The notes under the pieces were generated by a model. It had not been told where the DNA came from, did not search any database, and was given only the letters and a program-made list of their open reading frames with translations. A stretch of 64,000 nt of DNA from DAOSEK01 sp035363095 (GTDB lineage: Archaea; Nanobdellota; Nanobdellia; Woesearchaeales; UBA119): contig DAOSEK010000003.1 of assembly GCA_035363095.1 (NCBI GenBank), positions 69,263 through 133,262 of the forward strand, given 5' to 3'. Of this stretch, positions 24,353 to 37,047 are shown piece after piece. Numbering within the stretch: position 1 is the stretch's first letter; every line of letters starts with the position of its first letter. A program made the position numbers and the translations under genes.

Positions 24353-24925
24353 TCAAATAGTTCGCATTGAAAACTCGCATCCACAGTAATCTTGTCTATA
24401 TAATCCATATTCTTTAGATATTAAAACACTTTTTTCAAATCCAGCCTCTTTTTTAAAATCAGCTTCCAAAAAAACTATTTCTGAGTCTTTTAAACCTTTA
24501 GAAATCTTGTTGGCAATCTGAAATATTGCCTTACTATTTTTATAAGGGCTTACTGTAAGGGTGGTTGTATACCCCAAAATCTCAGGGGTTGAACTTGCTT
24601 TTTCAAAGGCTTTTTTTAATCTAAATTCAAAGCATTTAAGGCATCTTTTTCCATTTTCTTTTTCGTTTTCAAGCCCCTTTATGTATTCAAGCCATCTTTT
24701 ATGCTCGGTTAAGTAATCGTAATCAAGCTCCATCATAGAATAATGTGCAGTATTGCAAAATGAAAGACATTCATAATACCTTTTATCATGTTCTTCCTTT
24801 GGATAAATATTAGGATTGTAAAAATATCCTACTGACTCATATCCTTCAGATTTTAATTTTCTAAGACTTTGGGTTGCACAAGGAGCACAGCAAATGTGAA
24901 GCAATAATATGTTTTTAGTTTTCAT
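24353..24925 (-). CDS. queH: Epoxyqueuosine reductase QueH
   Basis: 190 residues. Family hallmarks: LLLHICCAPCATQSL (adjacent Cys pair plus Cys), GYFYNPNIYPKEEHDKR, RCLKCFEFRLKKAF, GYTTTLTVSPYKN and YRQDYCGCEFS with the C-terminal Cys pair. These cysteines bind a [4Fe-4S] cluster and a second metal. QueH reduces epoxyqueuosine in tRNA to queuosine, completing the step after QueA. It reads leftward, with 15 bases between the queH start and the stop of the 2185-residue gene upstream of it. Confidence 0.94.
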   Translation of the reverse strand: MKTKNILLLHICCAPCATQSLRKLKSEGYESVGYFYNPNIYPKEEHDKRYYECLSFCNTAHYSMMELDYDYLTEHKRWLEYIKGLENEKENGKRCLKCFEFRLKKAFEKASSTPEILGYTTTLTVSPYKNSKAIFQIANKISKGLKDSEIVFLEADFKKEAGFEKSVLISKEYGLYRQDYCGCEFSMRTI

Positions 24926-24940
24926 TTTTCAGTATTCTGA

Positions 24941-27900
24941 TTATTTTGAAGTTTGGCTGGTCGTTGAATCGGACTTTGTACTTTTTTGGTTTTCTATCAG
25001 GTTCTTCAAATTCTCCAACTCCTTTGTAAGCATTTGCTTTGATTCGTATGCTTTTCCAAGTAGATAAAGATTAGAGATTACTCTTTTTATTTCTGGATAA
25101 TTTGAGGCAAATGATTCAAAAGGTTTATCAGATTTTAGACGTTCAATATTTGCTTGAAGGTCTTTTTCAAGGTCTTGTGCATCCTTATTTTCCTTGTATA
25201 TTGAATAAAGCTTGAGCATATCTTTATAGATATTATATAATTCTGGAGCTTTATATAATGCTTGTGAAAGTTCTTTATTTTGACCTAATTGATAAATATC
25301 ATTTGAAATCCCAGATTCGGTTCTTAAAAGCTCTTGGTTTGCAATCTTTACAAGGCTTTGAATTGATTTATAATGTGTATTAAATAAGAGCTTTACCCTC
25401 CTTATTTTTCTAGCTTCATCGTAACTAAATAATTTAATTAAAAATGCAATCAAATTATCGCCCTTCTCATACTCAGGTTTTGTGGTGTTTACTAATACCT
25501 TAATTGCATCATTATCTACTGCATGAACTATTCTGGATTGACTCTCTCCCACATACCCATTAGAATCATAACAAACAACCTTCCAAAGATAATCAGTTTC
25601 TTCAAGGTCTGCATTAAAAAAAAGCGTTGTGTTCCTTTGAGGATTTTCTTCGTACTGGTCACGAGACCCATTCAAATATAAACTGCAATTCTCTATATCA
25701 CTATAATCACTCACATTATACTGAAAAATAGCATCATTAATTCCAATCGAACTATCATTTTCAGGAAATATTAAATTTACAACAGGTGCCAACACATCAA
25801 GTGACTCAACAAAAAATGTCTTTGAAACTCCAGTATAATTCTCACAATCATAAAACACAGAAGTAACATTATAAGACCCTGGCTCAGTGAAATTTATAAG
25901 ATTAGAGAGAGTACCTGTTCCATTATCTATAAGTTCATCAGATACATAAAGTTCAATATAACCCCCAGATGGATTTGTCAAATAAGTTGTAATATTCACA
26001 ATAGTATTTTGATTAATTGTTATATTATCTTCGGATCCATTAATCTCTAAAACTATACTTGATTCAGACCTGTTAATTACATAAGATTGAACACCTGTTG
26101 AATTTACATTTGCTGAAGTGTCATTTGCAATCCAATTATAAAAATAATTTCTGGCAGAAATTCCTGTTTTATTTATAGAATACAAATTGCCTAAAAGTGG
26201 ATTTATTTCTTCCTCGACAATCTCTCCAGTAAAGTTACTTTGAAAAATCACAGTATCTATCTCTATGTAATCAATCCAACTAATATTAAATTCATAAACT
26301 TGGCTCTCAGAATAATTAGTTGGAGAACTTGGCGATACACTTAATCCGCTATATTGAGGAGGTGTGGTATCCACAACCAAAGTATAATTGTTTGAATTAA
26401 AGCCACTTCTGCCACTCCTATCAAAACAAAAAATATTCCACTCATAAATTCCATCACTTATACCTGAAGTAATAGTTGAACTTGTCCCATTATTAGGTGT
26501 GCTATTCCTTGCCTTCTCTTCAAATGGCCCTGAGAAATTCCCATAAAGTGCACAGTAATCAAGGTTTAAATCACTTCCAGTAAAAGTGAACACAATATTA
26601 GAATAATTCAGATAACTATCATTATAAGGCAAGGATATTGAAACTATTGGATTTTCTAAGTCCACCGTAAAATTATATGTATCTGATTGCGAAAAACTAT
26701 GTATTGTAGAATTATCAAAGCAATCAACCCTAAAAAAATATTTCCCATTACTAAATCCTTTAGCAGTAAAAAAATTATCTGCTAAATTTTCAATAGTGTC
26801 ATTTGATTGGTTAAAAACCCCATTGATATATAGTGAGCAATTTTCAATTCCCGTTGCATCCTCAGCAGTATAATTGAATACAATATCTTGCGTTGAGACA
26901 AAATCATCTAAGATAGGATAATTTAAAGTAATCAATGGAGGGTCATTATCAATTGATGTTATATTTATAAATCGGGTTTCAGAAGTATTCTCTATTCCGT
27001 TTGTATCCGTACAATTAACACGCCAAGAGTAATAATTATTCTCTAAGAATTGGCTAAAATTATACACTTGTCCATCAATTACATCATATTGGGTTTGCCT
27101 AATAGAATCATTAACAATCAATGAACACTCAGAAATATCTCCAAACTTATCGCTTGCATTAATTGAAAAAATAACTACATTTGTATCAGTTATCAAAGCA
27201 TCAGGCTCAGGAGATAGTAATGAGATGTTTGGTCCTGAAATGTCCAATGTGAATGTGCTGTTTACAGAATATCTTGAATTCCCTGCGCTATCATTACACC
27301 AAATCCCCCAGATATAATTTGATTCAAGTAAAGTGATATTAATCCAGTTAATTGTGTTATTTGCAACTGAAATTAAGGTTTCATTTTCATTCCAACTACC
27401 TGAAAAATTACCATATAAAACACAGCTATCTAATGTGTTGGTATCGCTTGGAGTAAATGTAAAATTCACCAACGCATTTGTTTTATTAGATTGATTCTCA
27501 GGAGAATTAAGCAATATTGTTGGAGCAATTGAATCTATAATATAAATATAAGTTTCACTAGAATTTCTGGAATTACCAAAAATATCATAGGCAATAACCT
27601 TCCAGTAATATTTGGTGTTTGAATAAAGCGCATAATCCAAAAGATAGCTTGTTGTTGCAATATCATTTGTGTAATAAGTAAAATCAGGAGAAGAAAAAAA
27701 GATGTCTGAATCTATCAGCAATGTATAATTTTTAAAATCAGGAGTAGAAGTCTGACTCCAAAGCATAGTTGGGAGAGTAGTTGTGGTTTCAATACTGTTT
27801 TCAGGAGACAAGAGACTAAATGGCTCAGGTAGCACTGCCTCAACAGTGAAAGAAAGACTGGGACTTTCGTTTTTGCCAATCTGCCCTAAAGAATCATTTG

Positions 27901-30900
27901 CCCATATCAAAGTCACATTATAAATTCCAGGAGCAGTTGTATTAGTAAATAATGTATAAAACTCATTACCACTTTGGCTTAATGAATAATTATACGATTC
28001 ACCACTTGGATATTTCAAAGTAACAATGGCACTACTTATTCCATAAAAGTCTGTAATTGAAGCATTAAATCTTATTGTCCTATTCTGTCTAATAGTTGTT
28101 CCATTTAATGCTTGATTTTGAATAATTGGCAAAACAGAATTAATCTTGACAGTCAAATTTGATGCAGAAGAATTTGACTTCCCTGCTGAATTAGTACAAT
28201 TCACATTCCAGATGTATGTGCCATCTGCTGGAGAGATTGTTATGTTTCTGATTGTGTTGTTTGTAACATTATGTATTGTGATATTCTTTGCCCAAGAGCC
28301 TGAGAAATTTGCATAAAGTGTACAATTAGAGATTGTTGAATACTTAGGGTCTGTTGCAGTAAAATTAAAACTTATAGGAGTTGAATTAACTATTAAATTA
28401 TTTGTTGGGTAATTCAAAACAACACTTGGGGGACTATCTCCCGTATCAACAGAAATATACGCTGCATAAACTGTAGCATATGTGTTAGCTCCACCTCCAG
28501 ATTTAGTAGGATTACCCAAATAAACACTAAGATTTGAAAGGTCGCCTGTTGGGTTATTCCAAGTACAACTCCTCCAGCCTGACTGAGAAGTTCCCACACT
28601 TACTGAGCATCTTGAAGTGCTTCCCTGATACAAATTAAATGTGAATACTGCGTTTCGACCAGTTGCTAAATATACCCACAATGTTATATTTTCAATACCT
28701 GTTTGCGTAATGTTTCTAAAGCCAAATTGTGAAGTCTTTCCAGTATTCACAAGGCTTGAAACATAATCCCCTGTCCCAGGAGTATTAGGCTGTCTTATAC
28801 CATCATCCACCTCAGCATAGGTTATTCCTGTCCCACTACTCCAGCCAGTCAAATAACTTATGTAAGGGTCGTAAAAATAGATTGGATCAACAGCTAAAAG
28901 CCATGGTCTTGCCTCATAAAAAACGCTATTGATTTCGCTTTCCAACCCGTTTTCTAAAGGGCTATAATGAACCTCTGAAGGCCCCATCTCCCAAAGATAA
29001 GGAGTTACCAAAGGAGCATTAAAAACATAACTCACTAAAGAATTGTTTGTAAGATTTTTCCATCTAAGAAAAATATAGTTTCCTTCATAATAAACCTCTG
29101 CTCCACCAGAATCTAACACCGTAAAATTACTTGGTAACTTTTCAATAAAATCAAATGATGAAACATTGATAAAAGAGCTTATCCTTATGCTAGAAGTATG
29201 TGGCTCTTTAAAAGGATCAATTGTAACAGGAGTATTTCTGATTATTTCAAACTCATAAAACTCTGAAACCAAAAAATAAGACTGCATAGAGCTATTGGTG
29301 TTTTTCCCTAAAGCACTAACTGACATATAATAACTGCCTTCCTGATTTGTTGAATCAAAAATTGCATTATAAATGCCTTTTGAGGTCTCAACGATTGAAT
29401 AGTTCTCAGTTGAAAAAACATGAATATCCCCTAAAGGAGAGGTTATATTCAAATTAACCAAAGCATCCTCAACCAAAAAACCAAGGGTATCCAAAACAAC
29501 AATTGTAATATTTGAACTCTCATTAGGATGATATATTGGTTTATCAGTATTAACGGATGCTACTCCAACTTCTAAAAAGCAAGGGTCGCCAGGATAAAGT
29601 TTAACATCATATTCTTCACCGATGGTCAAATCCATTACCTTTACCCAATCACCATAACATATTTGTTCGCTAAAATTCCAATCTTTACATTTGTAAAGTT
29701 CTGTTCCTCTAGCAACAGTTTTAAAACTTGCCTCCTCAAACTCAAAATCAAGATTTATTGCATAAGATTTTACAATATTTTTTGTTTTTTCAACTATTTT
29801 TTTTTCAGCTAAATTGCTTTCTTTAAAAGATTCTTCAAAACTCTCTTTTATTTTAGTGTACTTTTCAGGCGAGATTTCATCAAATCCTATCTCTACTTCA
29901 CTATTGTATTTAGCATTCCTGATTTCAAAAGACTTAATAATGCCCTTAGGCTCAATCTCAATATCGTATATCTTATTCTCTTCTAAAGCCAGATATCCTT
30001 TTTCAATAAGTGCCTGATTTTTAGGAAGGTCATATTTTATTATTGGCGCTCTGTTCATTGATACAATTCTATTTTCATCAAAAACCTCGTTAGCAATTTC
30101 GGTAATGTTTTTATTTGCGTTTTCATTAATAGGTTCATTCAAGGTTTTATTTATAGGACCTTTTATAGGTTCATTAACAGCCTCACTTTCAGCCACACTT
30201 ACAGCTTCATTCAATAAATCATCATTTGAAGACTTTTCTTGGTTTTGAGAATTTGTCAAATCCTCATAAGATGAAAGTTCATTAATGGGCCTAAATGAAA
30301 TATTTTGTCTTTCAAAGAATTTAACTGAAAAATTTAATTGGGTTTTTTTGGCATTGAATACAATTGAATTTATTTTACTTTCATCGCTAATTATAAAGGT
30401 ATTTCCTCCACTAATATTCCCGTTGTTACTATAATCTTTGTTACTATCATTTTTTTGATTTTCTTTATAATAACCCAAACCAAAATTGTCGTTTAATGAC
30501 ACTGAAACATTATAACCATTTAATGAAACCAAATTCTGATAAGAACTATTAGGATTATATTCTTTATTTTCAATGTATTGATTGTTTTCAAATTCATGAT
30601 ATCCAATTTTATTGTATTCATATTCAGTATATACGTTGAATTTAGAAGAGTATAAATCTTTAGTTTTTCTATTCAGCAAAAACACTTCATATTTTCCCAC
30701 AATCCTCGGGAAAAAAAGTACGGGCGAGTTAGGGGAGTCAATAAAAGAGAATTTGCTTTCATCATTTTCTATCATTAGCTCATACTCGCCCGTAGGGAGA
30801 TTAAAAAAAATATTAACACTTTCATTAAGAATATAATTGATTTTATCAGTAAATAAAGTAGGCTTACTATCTAGATTTTCCTTTGGAGATAAATCTAAAT

Positions 30901-31498
30901 CCAAAGAACCAGAAACATCATACATGTTTTTGGGAATTACTTTAGAAATAGAATTTTTCTGATTTTCAAATACCACATCAAAACCGATTGAATCAATAAT
31001 TTGATTTGAAAAAACCCTTTTTAGATAGATTGTGTATTGACCTATTTCATTTGGAATAAATATGTTATCCTCAGTTAAATCGCCAATCATCCTAAAAGTT
31101 CTTTGGCCATTTGATATTTCAACATATGAATTGGTTTGATCAATATTCTTCTCATTTGCCTTATCAATTATTCTAAAAAACACTGATTCTCCTAATAAAT
31201 AGCTGGTTTTTGAAATCTGAATATAAGAATAATTGGTTTGTTTAAGATTTTGAGCAGATGTAAATGAGTTAGACAAAAACAAAGCTAGAAATAAAACGAA
31301 AAATAAGATAAAAAATAGCTTTGAGTTAAAAACTTTTAATAAAATCTTTGAAAAAACCTTTGAGAAATCACTTAAAAGAATCCTAAAGAACTCTCCTGAA
31401 AGATTAGACTTTATTGAAGTCCTGTTTAGATTAATATTCAAAGTAGTACTTAGAGAGTCAGATTTCATTCCCTTTCCAAAAATTTTAAAGTCTTTCAT
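24941..31498 (-). CDS. Giant secreted Ig-repeat surface protein (2185 residues)
   Basis: A long basic N terminus and hydrophobic signal (~60-82, FFILFFVLFLALFLSNSFTSA) precede two macroglobulin-like sandwiches (YLLGESVFF..., YILNESVNIFF...) and the conserved ELYKCKDWNF...CYGDW module (~600). A long region is paralogous to the 2505-residue protein. At least six Ig-like repeats follow, each with a C-x-LY Cys and a W-x-V-x-C Cys ~40-50 residues later (probable disulfide). N-x-S/T sequons are dense. The C-terminal ~170 residues are charged helix (KELENLKNLIENQ), without a visible membrane anchor. Its ATG overlaps the stop of the 594-residue gene by 4 bases. Role inferred as adhesion or envelope structure. 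Confidence 0.8.
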   Translation of the reverse strand: MKDFKIFGKGMKSDSLSTTLNINLNRTSIKSNLSGEFFRILLSDFSKVFSKILLKVFNSKLFFILFFVLFLALFLSNSFTSAQNLKQTNYSYIQISKTSYLLGESVFFRIIDKANEKNIDQTNSYVEISNGQRTFRMIGDLTEDNIFIPNEIGQYTIYLKRVFSNQIIDSIGFDVVFENQKNSISKVIPKNMYDVSGSLDLDLSPKENLDSKPTLFTDKINYILNESVNIFFNLPTGEYELMIENDESKFSFIDSPNSPVLFFPRIVGKYEVFLLNRKTKDLYSSKFNVYTEYEYNKIGYHEFENNQYIENKEYNPNSSYQNLVSLNGYNVSVSLNDNFGLGYYKENQKNDSNKDYSNNGNISGGNTFIISDESKINSIVFNAKKTQLNFSVKFFERQNISFRPINELSSYEDLTNSQNQEKSSNDDLLNEAVSVAESEAVNEPIKGPINKTLNEPINENANKNITEIANEVFDENRIVSMNRAPIIKYDLPKNQALIEKGYLALEENKIYDIEIEPKGIIKSFEIRNAKYNSEVEIGFDEISPEKYTKIKESFEESFKESNLAEKKIVEKTKNIVKSYAINLDFEFEEASFKTVARGTELYKCKDWNFSEQICYGDWVKVMDLTIGEEYDVKLYPGDPCFLEVGVASVNTDKPIYHPNESSNITIVVLDTLGFLVEDALVNLNITSPLGDIHVFSTENYSIVETSKGIYNAIFDSTNQEGSYYMSVSALGKNTNSSMQSYFLVSEFYEFEIIRNTPVTIDPFKEPHTSSIRISSFINVSSFDFIEKLPSNFTVLDSGGAEVYYEGNYIFLRWKNLTNNSLVSYVFNAPLVTPYLWEMGPSEVHYSPLENGLESEINSVFYEARPWLLAVDPIYFYDPYISYLTGWSSGTGITYAEVDDGIRQPNTPGTGDYVSSLVNTGKTSQFGFRNITQTGIENITLWVYLATGRNAVFTFNLYQGSTSRCSVSVGTSQSGWRSCTWNNPTGDLSNLSVYLGNPTKSGGGANTYATVYAAYISVDTGDSPPSVVLNYPTNNLIVNSTPISFNFTATDPKYSTISNCTLYANFSGSWAKNITIHNVTNNTIRNITISPADGTYIWNVNCTNSAGKSNSSASNLTVKINSVLPIIQNQALNGTTIRQNRTIRFNASITDFYGISSAIVTLKYPSGESYNYSLSQSGNEFYTLFTNTTAPGIYNVTLIWANDSLGQIGKNESPSLSFTVEAVLPEPFSLLSPENSIETTTTLPTMLWSQTSTPDFKNYTLLIDSDIFFSSPDFTYYTNDIATTSYLLDYALYSNTKYYWKVIAYDIFGNSRNSSETYIYIIDSIAPTILLNSPENQSNKTNALVNFTFTPSDTNTLDSCVLYGNFSGSWNENETLISVANNTINWINITLLESNYIWGIWCNDSAGNSRYSVNSTFTLDISGPNISLLSPEPDALITDTNVVIFSINASDKFGDISECSLIVNDSIRQTQYDVIDGQVYNFSQFLENNYYSWRVNCTDTNGIENTSETRFINITSIDNDPPLITLNYPILDDFVSTQDIVFNYTAEDATGIENCSLYINGVFNQSNDTIENLADNFFTAKGFSNGKYFFRVDCFDNSTIHSFSQSDTYNFTVDLENPIVSISLPYNDSYLNYSNIVFTFTGSDLNLDYCALYGNFSGPFEEKARNSTPNNGTSSTITSGISDGIYEWNIFCFDRSGRSGFNSNNYTLVVDTTPPQYSGLSVSPSSPTNYSESQVYEFNISWIDYIEIDTVIFQSNFTGEIVEEEINPLLGNLYSINKTGISARNYFYNWIANDTSANVNSTGVQSYVINRSESSIVLEINGSEDNITINQNTIVNITTYLTNPSGGYIELYVSDELIDNGTGTLSNLINFTEPGSYNVTSVFYDCENYTGVSKTFFVESLDVLAPVVNLIFPENDSSIGINDAIFQYNVSDYSDIENCSLYLNGSRDQYEENPQRNTTLFFNADLEETDYLWKVVCYDSNGYVGESQSRIVHAVDNDAIKVLVNTTKPEYEKGDNLIAFLIKLFSYDEARKIRRVKLLFNTHYKSIQSLVKIANQELLRTESGISNDIYQLGQNKELSQALYKAPELYNIYKDMLKLYSIYKENKDAQDLEKDLQANIERLKSDKPFESFASNYPEIKRVISNLYLLGKAYESKQMLTKELENLKNLIENQKSTKSDSTTSQTSK

Positions 31499-33279
31499 GA
31501 TGCCCCTGCAAAAAACCTTATAGTCCCCTCACAAACTCCCCTTTCAACTAAAGGCAGATATAATTGCCAATACGTTGCATTAGTAACAGGTGTTGCTGGT
31601 TCGTTTTGTTTGTTAATCGTAAGATTCATCTGGTTTAAATTAGAACTTAATTGATTTTTATCATAGAAAAATCCTGATTCTAGTGAATATCGTTGGTTTG
31701 AAATATCTACATTATCCCCGTGTTCACAAGACAATGCAAAACCATCGCCTGTAATTGGATTGCTTCCACCATAGCCTAAAACAGAAACATTTACCTGCTG
31801 ATTTCCAAGGTTTGTAATTTCTAAAACCTTCTCTTCTGAATAATGCCCAGGGGCTAAATCCCCAAAATCAAGCACTGCTAATGATACATTAATTGCATAA
31901 AGTGTGTCAATTAAAGTAGTGTTTATATTTGTATCAGAAAGATTACCAAAATCACTTGCGCTTACATTGCATTCCCATCCGCCACTTATTGCATAGTAAT
32001 AAGGATAAAAACTGCATTCAAAATCAGCAATGTTGCCTATTGACCCAATATACACGCAACTAGAATTTGTATAATGAGTATTATTATTATCCACATCTTC
32101 ACTCAAACTGCCATTATGATAGAATGTTGCACTAACATTTTTGATATCACTTCCACCATTTAAATCTTCTATACTCACATTACAAAAAACCCGTTTTGTG
32201 CTCCCAGCATTAAGGACGATATCTTGATCAACCTCAATCAATTTAATTGAAGGGTAATGGGCATTCATCGTAAAATTATAAAGCCCTGAATCTTTTGAAT
32301 TTCCATAACTATCAGTGCAGTTTATATTCCAAAGATAATTTCCAAGCTCTAGATTTTTTGTAAAATTCAAAATCACTTCTTTTTGAGCGTCATCTATAGA
32401 ATCATTATAACTCCCATTGACATTAAAATCGCATTTTACTACCGAAGAATCCGATATATTAAAATAAAAGAAAACTTGTCTTGATGTGTTCTCAATTGTA
32501 TTATTTCCCGGTGCAATAATAAAAAGCTCTGGAGGGGCATCATCTTTAACAGTAATATTTTCAACACTTTTATTATTAAGTTCTAAAAAACTAACAGAAT
32601 CACTTGAGCAGTTAGCTATAGCACTTATGTTTGTACTGCCCATTTGTTTTGTTAATACTGTAAAATTAGTCTGAATTGTGTTACCATATGATATATCTCC
32701 TAATACATTAGTTGAATTAGAGCCTTGTGAAAAATTTAAAACAGTCTCATTTGAAATAAACAACGTAACATTACAACCAACCGCATCATTAATTAAAGCC
32801 GTCAAATTAATCGTTACATTAACCTCTTGGCTTGTATTAAGTAATGCGTGATTTTCGGGATAAATTATAGTCAAATTAATCTCGGCAGGTCGAGAAATAT
32901 TTAAAGTAACATTGATCTCAGTGGTAGAACTTAAAAGTAAGCTTTCGAAATAGCCATAGTGCGTTGAATTATAAGAATACACTTTGATGAGATCACCAGC
33001 AGTTCCAATGATTGAAGCAGAGTAAGCACCTGCAAGCTGAGGAATTGGAGGAGCATAAACCTTTGTATAAAAAACCTGATTAATGTCATCATTAATAATC
33101 TTTACTGGAATCTCATTTTCTGCTCCCGTCCCGTTAGTATGAAAAACAAAGCCGTTTATTGTTGCAGGGCTAGGGGGATCAGAAAAACTTAATCTTGAAA
33201 AAATAAAGATTAAAGCTAAAGCTAAAGCTATCTTTAAGAATATAAATTCCAAGTTAGGTGACATTCTACCTATTTTCAT
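31495..33279 (-). CDS. Secreted Ig-like surface protein (594 residues)
   Basis: The signal peptide (~12-33, LKIALALALIFIFSRLSF) is followed by a carboxypeptidase-regulatory/SpaA-like sandwich (INGFVFHTNGTGAENEIPVKI...GAYSASI), which also opens the 978-residue protein. Then come Ig-like domains with a WNINCTD motif and a C-terminal segment ending WQLYLPLVERGVCEGTIRFF. Many N-x-S/T sequons are present; there is no C-terminal membrane helix. It is coupled to the 2185-residue gene by an ATGA overlap, suggesting the two products are made in parallel and may interact at the surface. Confidence 0.75.
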   Translation of the reverse strand: MKIGRMSPNLEFIFLKIALALALIFIFSRLSFSDPPSPATINGFVFHTNGTGAENEIPVKIINDDINQVFYTKVYAPPIPQLAGAYSASIIGTAGDLIKVYSYNSTHYGYFESLLLSSTTEINVTLNISRPAEINLTIIYPENHALLNTSQEVNVTINLTALINDAVGCNVTLFISNETVLNFSQGSNSTNVLGDISYGNTIQTNFTVLTKQMGSTNISAIANCSSDSVSFLELNNKSVENITVKDDAPPELFIIAPGNNTIENTSRQVFFYFNISDSSVVKCDFNVNGSYNDSIDDAQKEVILNFTKNLELGNYLWNINCTDSYGNSKDSGLYNFTMNAHYPSIKLIEVDQDIVLNAGSTKRVFCNVSIEDLNGGSDIKNVSATFYHNGSLSEDVDNNNTHYTNSSCVYIGSIGNIADFECSFYPYYYAISGGWECNVSASDFGNLSDTNINTTLIDTLYAINVSLAVLDFGDLAPGHYSEEKVLEITNLGNQQVNVSVLGYGGSNPITGDGFALSCEHGDNVDISNQRYSLESGFFYDKNQLSSNLNQMNLTINKQNEPATPVTNATYWQLYLPLVERGVCEGTIRFFAGAS

Positions 33280-33901
33280 GACTCCCCTGTTAACTTATTA
33301 AATTTTTCAAAAAAATAAAAATTCAAAATAAAAAACCAAAGTATGCAAATGAACGAGGCTTTTGTGAAATCTAAAAAAATTCAAGATCTAAAAAAACAAA
33401 AAAATGTTTGTCGTCGTTTGCTTTCATTATTTTAGATTCACTTATTTCTCTACATTAACTCCATACATTCATTTGCCTACACTTATTTGTATACACTTAT
33501 TTAAATCCAATCTATTTATATCAAACAACGCCCTCAGCAAAATCTCCCAATTTGCCTTAGGAACAAAACCAATCATTTAAAAAAGTGTTAAATGCTAAAA
33601 GTGTTAAATGCTAAATATTAAATCTAAATCCTAAATGAAAAACCTCTGCATAAATGCACTTAGCATCTTGCTTGATAATTAAGGTCATATTGTTTAGTTA
33701 AAAATGTTGGAGTTGTTGAAGTTATTGAAGTTGTCTTCAACAATCCGCCTCTTCAAACTTTAGATCTCAAGACGAAATCTCAAAACCAAAGTATACGAAT
33801 GAGCGAGGATTTCATGAAATCAAAGTATGCAAAACTGCAAATTGGAATTACGTATTCACAAAATAATTAATTTGCTGAATAATTAACTATTCGCTGAATA
33901 A
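33280..33901 (-). other. 622-base gene-free stretch with dispersed repeats
   Basis: Contains two copies of the AAGTATGC repeat family (D3 33331-33371, D4 33782-33821, plus a partial at 33821-33843). There is an inverted pair GTGAAATCTAAAA / TTTTAGATTCAC (~33364-33376 with ~33430-33441), a perfect palindrome GATTTCATGAAATC within D4, and short direct repeats around 33580-33620 (AGTGTTAAATGCTAAA). No ORF is supported. The promoter for the 594/2185 gene pair should lie at its left end. Confidence 0.5.
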
Positions 33902-36838
<2,937 letters not shown>

Positions 36839-36970
36839 ATTTCTTCTCTTTTTTATTACTTTATTTCAGCCCTTTCTCTCATTTTTCTATTTTCCTTTTT
36901 TCATATTCTCAGATTTTCATATTTTCTTTTTGATTGGACTTTGTTCTTTACGCTTTTTTTTCTTGTTTTG

Positions 36971-37030
36971 GCATATGTGTCTAATTGCATAATATGTTCT
37001 CAATTACATAATATGTGTCTGAGCATATAT
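36971..37030 (-). promoter_or_regulatory. Three degenerate ~20-base direct repeats upstream of the 978-residue gene
   Basis: Units starting at ~36972, 36991 and 37011 share an ATATGT(G)TCT...CATA pattern. They fill the gap between the stop of the 2505-residue gene and the start of the 978-residue gene, 130-190 bases before the latter. Two-helical-turn spacing suggests cooperative protein binding. The rest of 36839-37047 is pyrimidine-rich on the plus strand with no ORF. Confidence 0.45.
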
Positions 37031-37047
37031 AATGGAAAGTGATAAAA

